64,000 bases of DNA from Salinicoccus sp. Bachu38 (GCF_038561955.2 NZ_CP138333.2:1922001-1986000); one strand, 5' to 3'; shown: positions 9,218 to 17,778, numbered from the stretch's first letter. Notes: generated from the letters alone by a model not told the origin. Numbers and translations: made by a program.

Positions 9218-9219
9218 TA

Positions 9220-9654
9220 TTGCAAAACACTATGATAAAAGAGTTGCGAACAGAAGAAGAAATCCGAAGTGCCTTTTCCGTAATGCGACAATTAAGAACA
9301 CACTTGAACGAGGCGCAATACATGGACCTTGTGATTGAGGCCAGAGAGAAGGACCACTATCTCATGTATGCCCTGTTTGAAGAGGATAGTATCGTGGCGG
9401 TATGTGGGTTCAAACCCATGATTACATTGTACTATGGCAGATTTATTTGGGTGTGCGACCTTGTTACAGACCAAAAGATCAGGTCTAAAGGGTATGGGAA
9501 TGAACTTTTAAGTTTCATACATGGCTGGGCAGAGGATAAAGGCTATGAGAGTGTCGCCCTTTCATCTGGATTACAGCGCAAAGAAGCCCATAAATTCTAT
9601 GAAGAGAAAATGATGTACGATAAGGCCAGCTATGTTTTTAAGAAAGTTTTGTGA
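9220..9654 (+). CDS. GNAT family N-acetyltransferase
   Basis: The 144-residue protein has the GNAT acetyl-CoA-binding pattern: DLVTDQKIRSKGYGNELL, with the R/Q-x-x-G-x-G/A loop at about 87-93, followed by ALSSGLQRKEAHKFYEE typical of motif B. I use the TTG at 9220 because AAGGAG is 8 bases upstream; the ATG at 9232 is too far from that site. It is translationally adjacent to the upstream hydrolase. Confidence 0.8.
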   Translation: MQNTMIKELRTEEEIRSAFSVMRQLRTHLNEAQYMDLVIEAREKDHYLMYALFEEDSIVAVCGFKPMITLYYGRFIWVCDLVTDQKIRSKGYGNELLSFIHGWAEDKGYESVALSSGLQRKEAHKFYEEKMMYDKASYVFKKVL

Positions 9655-9686
9655 TAAAGCGTAATGTTATACTTTTACGAACGCCT

Positions 9687-10103
9687 TTAAATCATCTCTA
9701 ATTGTTTCATAAAATCCACCCCATCAGAAGAGACCCAATAATCTTTAACTTTATCATTCTCTATATAAAAAATATCAGTTCCATCAAATGAAATCTCTTT
9801 ACCTTTATCAACATTGACTCCATCCATTTTGCCATTGTATTTTCCTGTGAAATTCCAACGGGCAGAAACATATCCCCCTTCTTCTATGGGATTGACAACC
9901 AGGGACATTTTGTAATCGTCAAAAAAATATGTTCCTGAAGAAATAATCTCTTTCAATGCTTCTGGACCAATATAACTTTTGGAATCTTTATCATCCGTCC
10001 TTGCCTGATGTACTATACATTCGTTATGAGCTATTTCATTAATTAATGAAATGTCAGTATTCCAAGCTTCCAACCATTTATAGTATAAATTTTTGTTGCT
10101 CAT
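9687..10103 (-). CDS. SnoaL/NTF2-like protein
   Basis: This 138-residue protein has a SnoaL-like (NTF2 fold) pattern. It begins with a helix containing YYKWLEAWNTD, has a GPEALKEII segment, central strands with ARWNFTGKYNG and FDGTDIFYIENDKV, and ends in a short helix. Such proteins are ligand-binding or ester-cyclase-like enzymes, and no reaction can be assigned. The start has AAAGGAGC upstream. It is transcribed away from the decayed hydrolase copy at 10.13 kb. Confidence 0.65.
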   Translation of the reverse strand: MSNKNLYYKWLEAWNTDISLINEIAHNECIVHQARTDDKDSKSYIGPEALKEIISSGTYFFDDYKMSLVVNPIEEGGYVSARWNFTGKYNGKMDGVNVDKGKEISFDGTDIFYIENDKVKDYWVSSDGVDFMKQLEMI

Positions 10104-10124
10104 AGAAACCGCTCCTTTATTGCT

Positions 10125-10275
10125 GAATGTAATTATTTAGATGACACCAGTATAGCAAACCACCTAAATATTTAAATAATTCATTGTTAGAAGCATCCAA
10201 TGTTTGAGTGTGATGTACCGGAAACTAAACACTACCCATCAAGAAATGTCGATTCATGGACCTTACAGAAATCAT
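10125..10275 (+). pseudogene. Decayed duplicate of the 8366 hydrolase promoter and start
   Basis: The sequence repeats, with substitutions and small indels, the block upstream of the hydrolase at 8366: AATGTAATTATTT, then CAGTATA-CAAA, then CCAATGTTTGAGTGTGA against CTAATGTTTGAACGTGA. The frame gives MFECDVPETK against MFEREVLETE. It then jumps to VDSWTLQKS, which matches KIDSWTFSGHS, the nucleophile region of the intact gene. About 210 bp between these two parts has been lost, as has everything downstream. Confidence 0.6.
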
Positions 10276-10288
10276 ACCTGTATCAACA

Positions 10289-10321
10289 CCAAAAGCACCG
10301 ACAAAATGTCGATGCTTTTGG
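10289..10321. terminator. Inverted repeat, possible terminator
   Basis: The arms CCAAAAGCACCGACA and TGTCGATGCTTTTGG form a 15-bp stem with one mismatch and a 3-base loop, downstream of the PLP enzyme gene on the minus strand. No strong T-run follows in either direction. Confidence 0.45.
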
Positions 10322-10363
10322 TCATTCAATGCTATATAAGGGCAGCCCCATTTCCCTAATAAT

Positions 10364-11467
10364 TTATTTTGATTTGATGCCGGCACCACAGAGCGGTATG
10401 ATTATTTTTTCCTCCGTGTCTTTTCTATACTTGAGGTAGCCGGCATAGTTTACTGCGGAAGTCACTTCGACATAGAATCCTTTCCCACTCAGTTCCGCCC
10501 GTGCGTCGAGGATTTCATCTTCTTCAATTTCAATGAAAGTACCATTGGTATTCCGTACAGCTTCCAGAATCTGTTTGGAGCGCGCTGGTGCGGCAATAGC
10601 TATCCCTTCTGCGAGTGTCCCTTCATTGACGACAGGCTGTGCTGTTTCCTCTCCGTTCTGGTAGGCCTCTGCCAGAGGCGCACAGTGCTTCGCCTGGATG
10701 GCGACGATCTTCGGCATCTTATCAATCAAATCATTTTCAAACAACTCTTTAAAACCGTAATAGACACCGAGGAGCAGCGTCCCGTTCCCCACCGGAACAA
10801 TGACTGAATCGGGGACGCCGTTCATCTGTTCATAGATTTCATACGCATATGTTTTCGTTCCTTCATAGAAATATGGGTTGTACACATGACTGGCGTAAAA
10901 GACCTTCTCTTCCTCTACAGCCCGTTGTGCTGCAGCGGCAATGTCCTCCCTTGTGCCATGGACCGCCTTGATCGTGGCGCCATGGGCTTTTACCTGATCG
11001 ATCTTCTTCGGTGATGTTGCATCACTCAAGTAGATGTCACAGCCGATATTGCAGCGTGCTGCATAGGCTGCGATGGCTGTGCCTGCATTCCCACTGCTGT
11101 CGGCAATCACTTTTGTTACCCCCAACTCTTTTGCCAGTGTCATCAGAACAGCTGCTCCTCGATCCTTAAAGGATAATGTCGGCATCATGTAATCCACTTT
11201 CACATAAGTATTGGGATTCTCAGAATCCAAAACAATCAAAGGCGATTGACCTTCACCCATTGTGACGGCTTCCCATGTCTCAGAACCTTTTTTGAACGGC
11301 ATGGTTTCAAAATAACGCCATAATGAATTTGGATAGGCATCCCAGGCTGAAACATCAATTTCCGGTGTGTCTTTTGCTATGTCCAGTACACCGCCACATT
11401 CACATTTCCATAACGCCGGGGTGATATCATGCTTTTTACCGCAGCGATTACAAATGAATTGTTCCAC
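10364..11467 (-). CDS. Threonine synthase-like PLP-dependent enzyme
   Basis: This is a fold-type II PLP enzyme of about 367 residues. An N-terminal zinc-ribbon-like segment (CNRCG ... CECGG) precedes the catalytic domain. The PLP lysine is in SFKDRGA (about Lys101) and the phosphate loop is SSGNAGTA. Related proteins are annotated as threonine synthase or as diaminopropionate/threonine ammonia-lyase-like enzymes. Because RidA and a DauR-like regulator follow in the same cluster, I favour an eliminating or deaminating enzyme that makes a reactive enamine, not the biosynthetic ThrC. I chose GTG at 11467 (GAGG close upstream) over TTG at 11485. Both are in frame. Confidence 0.75.
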   Translation of the reverse strand: MEQFICNRCGKKHDITPALWKCECGGVLDIAKDTPEIDVSAWDAYPNSLWRYFETMPFKKGSETWEAVTMGEGQSPLIVLDSENPNTYVKVDYMMPTLSFKDRGAAVLMTLAKELGVTKVIADSSGNAGTAIAAYAARCNIGCDIYLSDATSPKKIDQVKAHGATIKAVHGTREDIAAAAQRAVEEEKVFYASHVYNPYFYEGTKTYAYEIYEQMNGVPDSVIVPVGNGTLLLGVYYGFKELFENDLIDKMPKIVAIQAKHCAPLAEAYQNGEETAQPVVNEGTLAEGIAIAAPARSKQILEAVRNTNGTFIEIEEDEILDARAELSGKGFYVEVTSAVNYAGYLKYRKDTEEKIIIPLCGAGIKSK

Positions 11468-11497
11468 ATACCTCAACCCTTTCAAATAATCTTTTAT

Positions 11498-11517
11498 ATA
11501 AATTAGATTTTTTTATA
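11498..11517. promoter_or_regulatory. Candidate operator, copy 1
   Basis: The 20-mer ATAAATTAGATTTTTTTATA lies just upstream of the PLP enzyme gene. It matches 17 of 20 positions of the sequence at 12636-12655 upstream of the regulator gene. Confidence 0.4.
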
Positions 11518-11539
11518 TGCATCAGGCAAAAAAATATAC

Positions 11540-11914
11540 TTAGATATATGCGATGGCATCCACTTCGATTTTGAAGCCAAAATGCAGTTCGTTCGTCGGT
11601 ATCACGGTACGGGCAGGTTTGTGCTCGCCGAAGAATTCCTTGTAGACCGCGTCCACCTTATCCCATAGTTTCACATCCGGGATATACAGGTTCATGCGCA
11701 CAACCTGTTCTTTCGTACTGCCGGCCGCTTCCAAAATGGCTTCTACGTTTTTAAGTGCCTGCAGTGTCTCCTCTTCAATCGGCCCGAACTTCTTTTCCCG
11801 GCTTTCTGGATCAATCGCGAATTGTCCGGAGACATATACGGTATCTCCATGTACGGTTGCCAAAGCATAATGTCCATTCGATTTTAAATTTCCCACTTCA
11901 AAAATCTTCTTCAT
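11540..11914 (-). CDS. RidA family protein (enamine/imine deaminase)
   Basis: This 124-residue protein belongs to the YjgF/YER057c/UK114 (RidA) family, which hydrolyses reactive enamine/imine intermediates released by PLP enzymes. The family signature region RTVIPTNELHFGFKIEVDAIA is at the C-terminus, with the conserved Arg in PARTVIP. GGAG precedes the ATG. It lies between the regulator and the PLP enzyme on the same strand, and this three-gene arrangement supports a role in amino-acid deamination. Confidence 0.88.
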   Translation of the reverse strand: MKKIFEVGNLKSNGHYALATVHGDTVYVSGQFAIDPESREKKFGPIEEETLQALKNVEAILEAAGSTKEQVVRMNLYIPDVKLWDKVDAVYKEFFGEHKPARTVIPTNELHFGFKIEVDAIAYI

Positions 11915-11931
11915 GATGATGCTCCTTAGTT

Positions 11932-12576
11932 TTATTTATTTTTGATTTCATCCAAATAACTGTAGACGGTCACCTTGGAAATCCCCAGCAAAGAAGCGAT
12001 CTTCTCAACCGAGCCTTTCATTAAAAAGATGCCTTTTTCGTCCATGAACCGTATCAGTTCAACCTTCTCATGACGCTTCATGGCCGGATGCACACTGTTT
12101 TTGATGATCTGCTGGATCAACTGGTCCACTATTTCTTCGACATTCTCAACATCATCATCCGTTTTCGCTTCTTCCACCCGGGGTTCAGCCTGTGCAGGCA
12201 GAAAATTATCCATAAACTTCTGCATCTGGCTGAGTGCTTCGACATCAAAGTTTACACAATAGGCACCAATGACCTTTTTCCCGGAATCACGTATTAAAGA
12301 AGTCGAGGAACAGATGGTCCGCCCATCTTCGGTTGTGGATGTATAGCTTGCCAGATAATCCTCCTTGAAGTCTTCAGCCTGTAGTACCGTCTTGACCAAG
12401 TGATCAAAAGATTGACCGACCTCCCTTCCTGTCACATGATTATTGACTGTGAACATTACTGAATTTTGAGGATGCGTCAAATCATGAATGACGACCTCAC
12501 AGTTTGGCCCGAACATTTTTGCGTTGGATTTCGCAACCGGAATGAAGCCCTCTAAAATTTTCTTGGATTCTTCCAT
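11932..12576 (-). CDS. YheO-type PAS/HTH regulator (DauR-like)
   Basis: The protein is 214 residues. Its N-terminal half is a YheO-like PAS domain (NCEVVIHDLTHP at about 28-39). The C-terminus carries a short HTH in which SVEKIASLLGISKVTVYSYL is visible. This architecture matches DauR, the regulator of D-arginine catabolism, and its relatives. I use the ATG at 12576, preceded by GAGGGAG; the upstream ATG at 12609 lacks a ribosome site. It is the first gene of the regulator-ridA-PLP enzyme cluster. The related AT-rich motif 60 bp upstream suggests autoregulation. Confidence 0.82.
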   Translation of the reverse strand: MEESKKILEGFIPVAKSNAKMFGPNCEVVIHDLTHPQNSVMFTVNNHVTGREVGQSFDHLVKTVLQAEDFKEDYLASYTSTTEDGRTICSSTSLIRDSGKKVIGAYCVNFDVEALSQMQKFMDNFLPAQAEPRVEEAKTDDDVENVEEIVDQLIQQIIKNSVHPAMKRHEKVELIRFMDEKGIFLMKGSVEKIASLLGISKVTVYSYLDEIKNK

Positions 12577-12635
12577 ATATAACTCCCTCGCCTTTGAATT
12601 CAAATTCATTATATAATTTTTTATATGATTATATC

Positions 12636-12655
12636 AATAAATAGATTTTTTTATA
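12636..12655. promoter_or_regulatory. Candidate operator, copy 2
   Basis: AATAAATAGATTTTTTTATA lies upstream of the regulator gene and is nearly identical to the motif at 11498-11517. A TATAAT-like -10 for the regulator follows at about 12627 on the minus strand. Confidence 0.4.
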
Positions 12656-12766
12656 CTTCACAGGAGGATCTAGCCAGACCTCAAAGGATGCACTCCTGCA
12701 ATCAAACAGGGAACAGCCATGATGGAGGGGTTGCATCAGCAGAAAGGCCCGCATATATATACAAAA

Positions 12767-12802
12767 GGAGAGAAGATGGGCTGCGGTAAGCCGTCTCTCT
12801 CC
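12767..12802 (-). terminator. Terminator of the glutamate synthase-like gene
   Basis: On the minus strand a stem of GGAGAGA with TCTCTCC, with an inner GGCT/AGCC pairing, is followed by TTTTG, 20 bp after the stop at 12822. Confidence 0.55.
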
Positions 12803-12821
12803 AGTGCCTTTTAATGTACGC

Positions 12822-14402
12822 TTATCCTTGAATCTGCTGCAGCATGTTGTCCACTGAGGAAATACGGCCCTGGTTGTCTTTATAAACGAGGTGTCTCCGT
12901 TCGAGTTTCACCGGTGAATCCACACCGGCAGCTGCCGCCACATTGAACAGCCCGGCACGCAGTGATGTGACATAGTTGGTGACCCGGTAGAGTTTTTCGT
13001 CCACGATGAGACCTGTCTGCAGTTTTTCGTCCGTCGTCGCCACACCGACCGGACATGTATTCGTATGGCATACCTCGGCCATGATGCAGCCCACACTGAT
13101 CATGAAGCCGCGTGCAATATTGATGAGGTCCGCCCCCATCGCAAGCGCAATGGCCGCTTTGTCCGGAGTGATCAGTTTGCCGGAGGCGATCAGTTTGACG
13201 CGGTCCCTGATTTCGTACTCACGGAGCAGTTCATCAACAATTGGCAGAGCGGTCATGATCGGCAGCCCGACGGAATCGGCAAGCTCCTGATACGTCGCAC
13301 CTGTTCCGCCCTCACCTCCATCGATTGTGATGAAGTCCGGCCCTTTGCCCGACTCCTTCATGATCTGCACCATCTCTGCAAGACTTTCAATATCGCCGAC
13401 CACAATCTTCATCCCCACCGGTTTCCCACCGACTTCACGGAGTTCTTCGATGAAGTCGAATAGCGCCGGGAAGGAATCGTAGTCGACGAAACGGTTCGGG
13501 CTGTTGACTGTCTTGCCCAGCTCAATCAACCGAATTCTGGCAATCTCTTCGGTGACCTTTTTTCCTTCAAGGTGGCCGCCCCGGGTCTTGGCACCCTGGG
13601 CAAGTTTGACTTCAAAGGCCTTCACCTGCTCCATTTCGGCTTTTTCCCTGAACGCTTCCCAGGAAAATTCACCGGCTGGTGTCCGGACACCAAAAAGTCC
13701 CGGTCCGATCTGCATCATCAGGTCGGCATTGCCGGCCAGGTGATGGTCGGATATCCCGCCTTCTCCGGTATTCATCCAAGTGCCGCCGGCAATCGCCAAC
13801 CCTTTTGACAGTGCCGTAATCGCCCGTTCCCCGAGCGCACCATAGCTCATCGCAGACATGCCCACCTGCCCTTTGACATGGAACGGCTGTCTACACCTGC
13901 CTTCTCCAAGAACGATTGCATCTTCATCCCGCAGGAAGTATGGATCCACCTGCGCTTCCTCACGGTGCTCCTTCCGGGAGAACAGCCCTTCATTGTCGAT
14001 GATGTATTTATACGTATTTGTCTTCTCTGTATTATCGACCCGCATTTCAGTCGAAAGTTTGGGGAATAGACTGTTCCGGATGAAATAGCCCTCTTCCTCA
14101 AAGTCTTTATCAGAACCAAAGCCGAGCAGCCGTTCATTGTATTTTCCCGCTTTGACCACGTTCTGGAACTGCAGCCTTGAAAACGGCTCCCCTTCATTGT
14201 CCTCTGCGAAAAGGTATTGCCTCAGTTCCGGACCGACGTGTTCCGAAACATACCTTACACGTCCAAGCAGCGGAAAGTTACGCAGAATCGCATGCTGTTT
14301 CTGGCGATCGTCTTTTTGATACATATATGCCATGTAGGCAAGCGGCGCCGCTACCGAAGTGCTCATGATAGCGGACGGCAGGTATTTCGATATTTTTCCC
14401 AT
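12822..14402 (-). CDS. FMN-binding glutamate synthase-family protein
   Basis: About 526 residues; it corresponds to the FMN/Fe-S central domain of the glutamate synthase large subunit as a stand-alone protein (B. subtilis YerD/GltB2-like). An N-terminal membrane-like segment (about 8-27) precedes the domain. The FMN-barrel motifs ITIDGGEGGTGA and IASGKLITPDKAA and the Cys cluster around CIMAEVCHTNTCPVGVAT are present. The amidotransferase domain is absent, so glutamine hydrolysis is not expected, and the physiological role of such proteins is uncertain. The start at 14402 has AAGGGTGG upstream; a GTG lies 9 bases earlier. Confidence 0.85.
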   Translation of the reverse strand: MGKISKYLPSAIMSTSVAAPLAYMAYMYQKDDRQKQHAILRNFPLLGRVRYVSEHVGPELRQYLFAEDNEGEPFSRLQFQNVVKAGKYNERLLGFGSDKDFEEEGYFIRNSLFPKLSTEMRVDNTEKTNTYKYIIDNEGLFSRKEHREEAQVDPYFLRDEDAIVLGEGRCRQPFHVKGQVGMSAMSYGALGERAITALSKGLAIAGGTWMNTGEGGISDHHLAGNADLMMQIGPGLFGVRTPAGEFSWEAFREKAEMEQVKAFEVKLAQGAKTRGGHLEGKKVTEEIARIRLIELGKTVNSPNRFVDYDSFPALFDFIEELREVGGKPVGMKIVVGDIESLAEMVQIMKESGKGPDFITIDGGEGGTGATYQELADSVGLPIMTALPIVDELLREYEIRDRVKLIASGKLITPDKAAIALAMGADLINIARGFMISVGCIMAEVCHTNTCPVGVATTDEKLQTGLIVDEKLYRVTNYVTSLRAGLFNVAAAAGVDSPVKLERRHLVYKDNQGRISSVDNMLQQIQG

Positions 14403-14439
14403 AAGGACCACCCTTCCGTTTTCATCCGTTATTGATTTT

Positions 14440-15063
14440 TCACAAAGCGTCCAAGGCGTCTTTTATCGCGGTCTCCCCTGCAGTCATTTCGAATGCCCTG
14501 TTGAATGTATTCTCATTGCCGAGTGCTTCCACAAGGACGGCAGCCACATCCTCATAAGGCACCTCACCACTGTCTGCATCAACTGTTTCTCCTGCCTTAA
14601 TGCTGCCATTCCCCGGCTTGCTGACCGTCTTTGTCGTCCGGACGATTGTGTAGGTGAACCGGCTCTTCGTGATCCATTCTTCCGGCTTATGTTTTCCTCC
14701 CGTCTTTTTCGATTCCTGGGACTCGTCCATGCGCACGGGGCTCAAGTAGACGATGCGTTCGACCTTCTGCTGCTGTGCCTCTTCAAGTGCATCGATCACG
14801 GCATCGTGGTCCACCAGTGTCGCCTGGTTTTCACCTGCACCGGGACTGGCACCTGCGATATAGATGACTGCACTGGCACCTGTAATTGCTCTCTCAAACC
14901 CCTCATCTTTGGAAATGACTACTTCAACCGCCCCCAGCATCTTCAGCTCTTCCGCCCTGTTTTCAGCCTCCGCCATCGTCACCGCTTCATGCCCTTTCGC
15001 ATCAAGCGCCTTCAAAACATGCTCGCCAACCGCTTCACTGCCACCAAACACGAATACCTTCAT
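14440..15063 (-). CDS. NAD(P)-binding atypical SDR (YwnB-like)
   Basis: The 207-residue protein begins with the nucleotide-binding strand MKVFVFGGSEAVGEHV and has AVIYIAGASPG and RIVYLSP, typical of the NmrA/SDR_a5 group of NAD(P)-binding proteins. The start at 15063 is supported by AGGAGGGAGGC; the frame is open 30 bases further. Its function in the family is poorly defined. It lies 38 bp upstream of the glutamate synthase-like gene on the same strand. Confidence 0.75.
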   Translation of the reverse strand: MKVFVFGGSEAVGEHVLKALDAKGHEAVTMAEAENRAEELKMLGAVEVVISKDEGFERAITGASAVIYIAGASPGAGENQATLVDHDAVIDALEEAQQQKVERIVYLSPVRMDESQESKKTGGKHKPEEWITKSRFTYTIVRTTKTVSKPGNGSIKAGETVDADSGEVPYEDVAAVLVEALGNENTFNRAFEMTAGETAIKDALDAL

Positions 15064-15418
15064 CCAATGCCTCCCTCCTGCTGATATGTTCATTTTCTAA
15101 CTTCCCTATTCAAAATTGCCGAAACACCCGATGACACGACCAGGAGTGCCAGTCAGGCCGGCCTTGTGCATTATCATTTTCTGATGGATTCCGCGAAATT
15201 GAAGTTCTGAGCGGTGTTGCTTATGCATGGTTTTTTCCAGCCCTGCTTATAGCGGTTTTCAACTGTACCCCTTTCGATATAGTCCCACGCTATATCCAAC
15301 CATGAATAATCAGTATTATTTTACACCATGCATATCATGGTAGACTTGCCTTACTCAAAATAAGATCAGGTGGATTTAAAGTTTCAGACCTTTTCTTTAA
15401 ATTTAAGGGGGAATTCAT
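15064..15418. other. Intergenic region, no gene seen
   Basis: This 355-bp divergent region must hold the promoters of the genes at 15063 and 15419. TATAGT and TATATC elements occur near 15278-15296, but no convincing -35/-10 pair, riboswitch or tRNA-like fold was recognised. Confidence 0.5.
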
Positions 15419-16468
15419 ATGAAGCGCAGTTTGGAAGAAAGACTGAAGGACGGTCCGGTCATCGCAGGGGAAGGCTATTTATTTGAATTGGAACGCAGGG
15501 GATATCTGCAGGCGGGGTCATTTGTACCGGAGGTCGCACTGGATAATCCGGACGCACTTAAACAGACGTACCGTGACTACATGAATGCAGGCTCCGATGT
15601 GGTCCTGGCCTTCACCTATAACGCCCACAGGGAAAAGATGAGAATCATCGGCAAGGAAGAGCTGCTGGAACCTTTGAATAGAAATGCAATCCGGCTGGCA
15701 AAAGAAGTGGCGAAGGAACATCCAATAGAAGAGGCGTTGGTCGCCGGCAACATCTCCAATACGAATATCTTTGATCCGGATAACCCTGAATCAAAGGAAC
15801 AGGTCAGAGGGATGTTCAGGGAGATGGTCAAGTGGTGCAGGGAAGAAGAAGTGGATTATATCAACGGGGAAACGTTCTATTATCATGAAGAGGCAGTGAT
15901 TGCTCTGGAAGAAATCCAAAGGCAGGATATACCCGCCGTCATCACGATGGGACTGATGGGAGAAAACATATTGAGGGACGGCTTTACAGTAGAGGAATCA
16001 TGCGAAATACTGGCTGAAAAAGGCGCATTGGTGGTCGGGATGAACTGTTTCCGTGGACCGGATACCATGCAGCCATATCTCATCAAGATACGTGAAAAGG
16101 TGGATGGCTACGTGGGCGGTCTGCCGATCCCCTACCGGACTACTGAAGAACATCCGACCTTCTTTAATCTGCCTGACGGCGGATGCAGCTGCCACTTGCC
16201 GCTCGAGACAACCTTTCCAACTTCACTGGACCCCCTCTATCATAATCGTTATGAACTCGCTGAGTGGGCAAAGAAAGCCAATGATATAGGCGTCAACTAT
16301 ATTGGATTGTGCTGCGGTGCATCACCGGCAATGCTCCGTGCGGTTGCGGAAGCTGTTGGTGTGGAGACGGTCAATTCGAAGTATTCACCCGACATGGAAA
16401 AACACTTTCTTTTCGGCAAGGACGAAACATTACAGGAACATAATCTAAATTATCGCTCGAAAGCATAA
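15419..16468 (+). CDS. Homocysteine S-methyltransferase (betaine-homocysteine type)
   Basis: This 349-residue protein belongs to the zinc-dependent homocysteine methyltransferase family (Pfam S-methyl_trans). It shows ALVAGNIS, the first zinc ligand in VGMNCF (about 219) and the paired Cys in GLCCGASP (about 300). Length and lack of cobalamin domains fit a betaine or S-methylmethionine-dependent enzyme. GEGYLFELERRGY at the N-terminus resembles betaine-homocysteine methyltransferases. That would suit a halophile that accumulates betaine. The start has TTAAGGGGG upstream. It is monocistronic. Confidence 0.8.
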   Translation: MKRSLEERLKDGPVIAGEGYLFELERRGYLQAGSFVPEVALDNPDALKQTYRDYMNAGSDVVLAFTYNAHREKMRIIGKEELLEPLNRNAIRLAKEVAKEHPIEEALVAGNISNTNIFDPDNPESKEQVRGMFREMVKWCREEEVDYINGETFYYHEEAVIALEEIQRQDIPAVITMGLMGENILRDGFTVEESCEILAEKGALVVGMNCFRGPDTMQPYLIKIREKVDGYVGGLPIPYRTTEEHPTFFNLPDGGCSCHLPLETTFPTSLDPLYHNRYELAEWAKKANDIGVNYIGLCCGASPAMLRAVAEAVGVETVNSKYSPDMEKHFLFGKDETLQEHNLNYRSKA

Positions 16469-16509
16469 GCAGCAGTAGGATTCTTCCTGGAATCAGGAAG
16501 GACGATTCG

Positions 16510-16540
16510 GAACCCCTGACCTGTCACAGGTCGGGGGTTC
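16510..16540 (+). terminator. Hairpin after the methyltransferase gene
   Basis: GAACCCCTGACCTG and CAGGTCGGGGGTTC form a 14-bp stem with one mismatch and a 3-base loop. The following sequence is only weakly T-rich. Confidence 0.5.
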
Positions 16541-16600
16541 GTTCATGCATTTAAGGTTATACTGGAAATCACAGCCTTTGACATGAAGCGCCTCATCTCC

Positions 16601-16738
16601 CCAGCTTCTATCCCAAACGCCCTTTTCAATTTCATCCATCACTTTCTCTTCATAGGCTGAGGTATGCTGTGCTCTCTCCAAAATTTCTTCAGCATCCTTC
16701 AGAGGGAGGACGACAATGCCGTCGCCGTCATCGATACC
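16601..16738 (-). pseudogene. C-terminal remnant of an RraA-like gene
   Basis: In the minus-strand frame the sequence reads GIDDGDGIVVLPLKDAEEI, then LERAQ and a helical tail. This closely resembles the end of RraA/4-hydroxy-4-methyl-2-oxoglutarate aldolase-like proteins (GDxDGVVVVPxxxAEEVLExA). Nothing upstream (16740-16954) encodes the rest, and the frame runs through the hairpin at 16510, so the original gene is broken. Confidence 0.5.
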
Positions 16739-16954
16739 TTTTCAAATGAACGCTGAAAATTTATATGTCAGACGACAACTGTCTCAAAAGTCCAAATTAA
16801 TAAGCGAGAAACGCATTCTTATTATAATCTTTTGCGATTATGAATTTAGAACGTAAGTTAATGCAATGATAGTGATGGTAAATGTACTAATTACTATCGA
16901 TGTGTTAATGTCTCAAGTTAGAAGGTATAAAAGATAACAAAAAGGAGTGTGTGT

Positions 16955-17701
16955 ATGCCTGATTTAAGTAATCATGTCCTTCTTGTCACCGGAGCTAACC
17001 GCGGACAGGGAAAAGCCATCGCACAGCATCTGGCCTTATCGGGAGCTATAGTCGGTATTGGAGCTCGGAATTATGATGAAGCAAAAGAAGTGGCTGAGTT
17101 TATTGGAGAAAAGAATGCTTTTCCTGTTCAATTGGATGTCACAAAAGAAATGGAATGGAAATCGGCAGTCGATGAGATCATAGATCAGTTCGGCAGGATT
17201 GATGCATTGGTGAATAATGCAGGGCTCTTTAAACGAAAAACGTTCAGGGAGACTACACTGGAGGATTATCAGCAGCTGATCAACGTGAACCAGCTCGGTG
17301 TCTTCATGGGAATGCAGGCGGTCATCCCGCATATGGAAAGACAGCAAAAGGGATCCATCATAAATAATGTATCCATTTCTTCATTTGCTCCCATCAGCAG
17401 ATCCTCTGTCTATGCCGCAACAAAATCGTCTGTAGTTGCAATGTCCAAAGCTGCAGCGGTTGAATTGGGACCGCAAGGAATTCGAGTGAATATGATCCAT
17501 CCTGGTGGCGTTGAAACAGAAATGGTCACGCAGGATGGAGGGGCCCCTTCCTACTATGCTTCAATACCTTTGGGACGTATTGGGCAACCGGTTGAAATCG
17601 CCAGAGCGGTGGCATTCCTGGCTTCTGATGAAAGCTCCTATTGTACGGGTACGGAGATTGTGGTTGATGGGGGTATGACACTGGGGACACCTGACGAATA
17701 A
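16955..17701 (+). CDS. SDR family oxidoreductase
   Basis: This classical short-chain dehydrogenase is 248 residues long. It has a cofactor loop [16 protein letters not shown] (about 85), a catalytic Ser in [17 protein letters not shown] (Tyr-x-x-x-Lys at about 152-156) and the C-terminal [13 protein letters not shown]. Substrate unknown. I use the ATG at 16955 because AAGGAG lies 7 bases upstream, while the GTG 6 bases earlier is too close. Confidence 0.85.
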   Translation: MPDLSNHVLLVTGANRGQGKAIAQHLALSGAIVGIGARNYDEAKEVAEFIGEKNAFPVQLDVTKEMEWKSAVDEIIDQFGRIDALVNNAGLFKRKTFRETTLEDYQQLINVNQLGVFMGMQAVIPHMERQQKGSIINNVSISSFAPISRSSVYAATKSSVVAMSKAAAVELGPQGIRVNMIHPGGVETEMVTQDGGAPSYYASIPLGRIGQPVEIARAVAFLASDESSYCTGTEIVVDGGMTLGTPDE

Positions 17702-17729
17702 TACATTTCCTATCCATTTGGCCAAAAAT

Positions 17730-17778
17730 AAAAGACGTCTCAAAACAAGATGATATCGTTGTTCTGAAGGCGTCTTTT
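17730..17778. terminator. Bidirectional terminator
   Basis: AAAAGACG pairs with CGTCTTTT, with inner AACAA/TTGTT pairing, between the SDR gene and the convergent EamA gene. A/T runs lie on both sides of the stem. Confidence 0.6.

Noticed and set aside
12822-14402. Complete glutamate synthase large subunit
   Set aside because: The protein lacks the amidotransferase and C-terminal domains; it is the stand-alone FMN-domain type.
14359-15084. A 241-codon plus-strand frame
   Set aside because: It is antisense to the NAD(P)-binding protein gene, which has a ribosome site and clear motifs.
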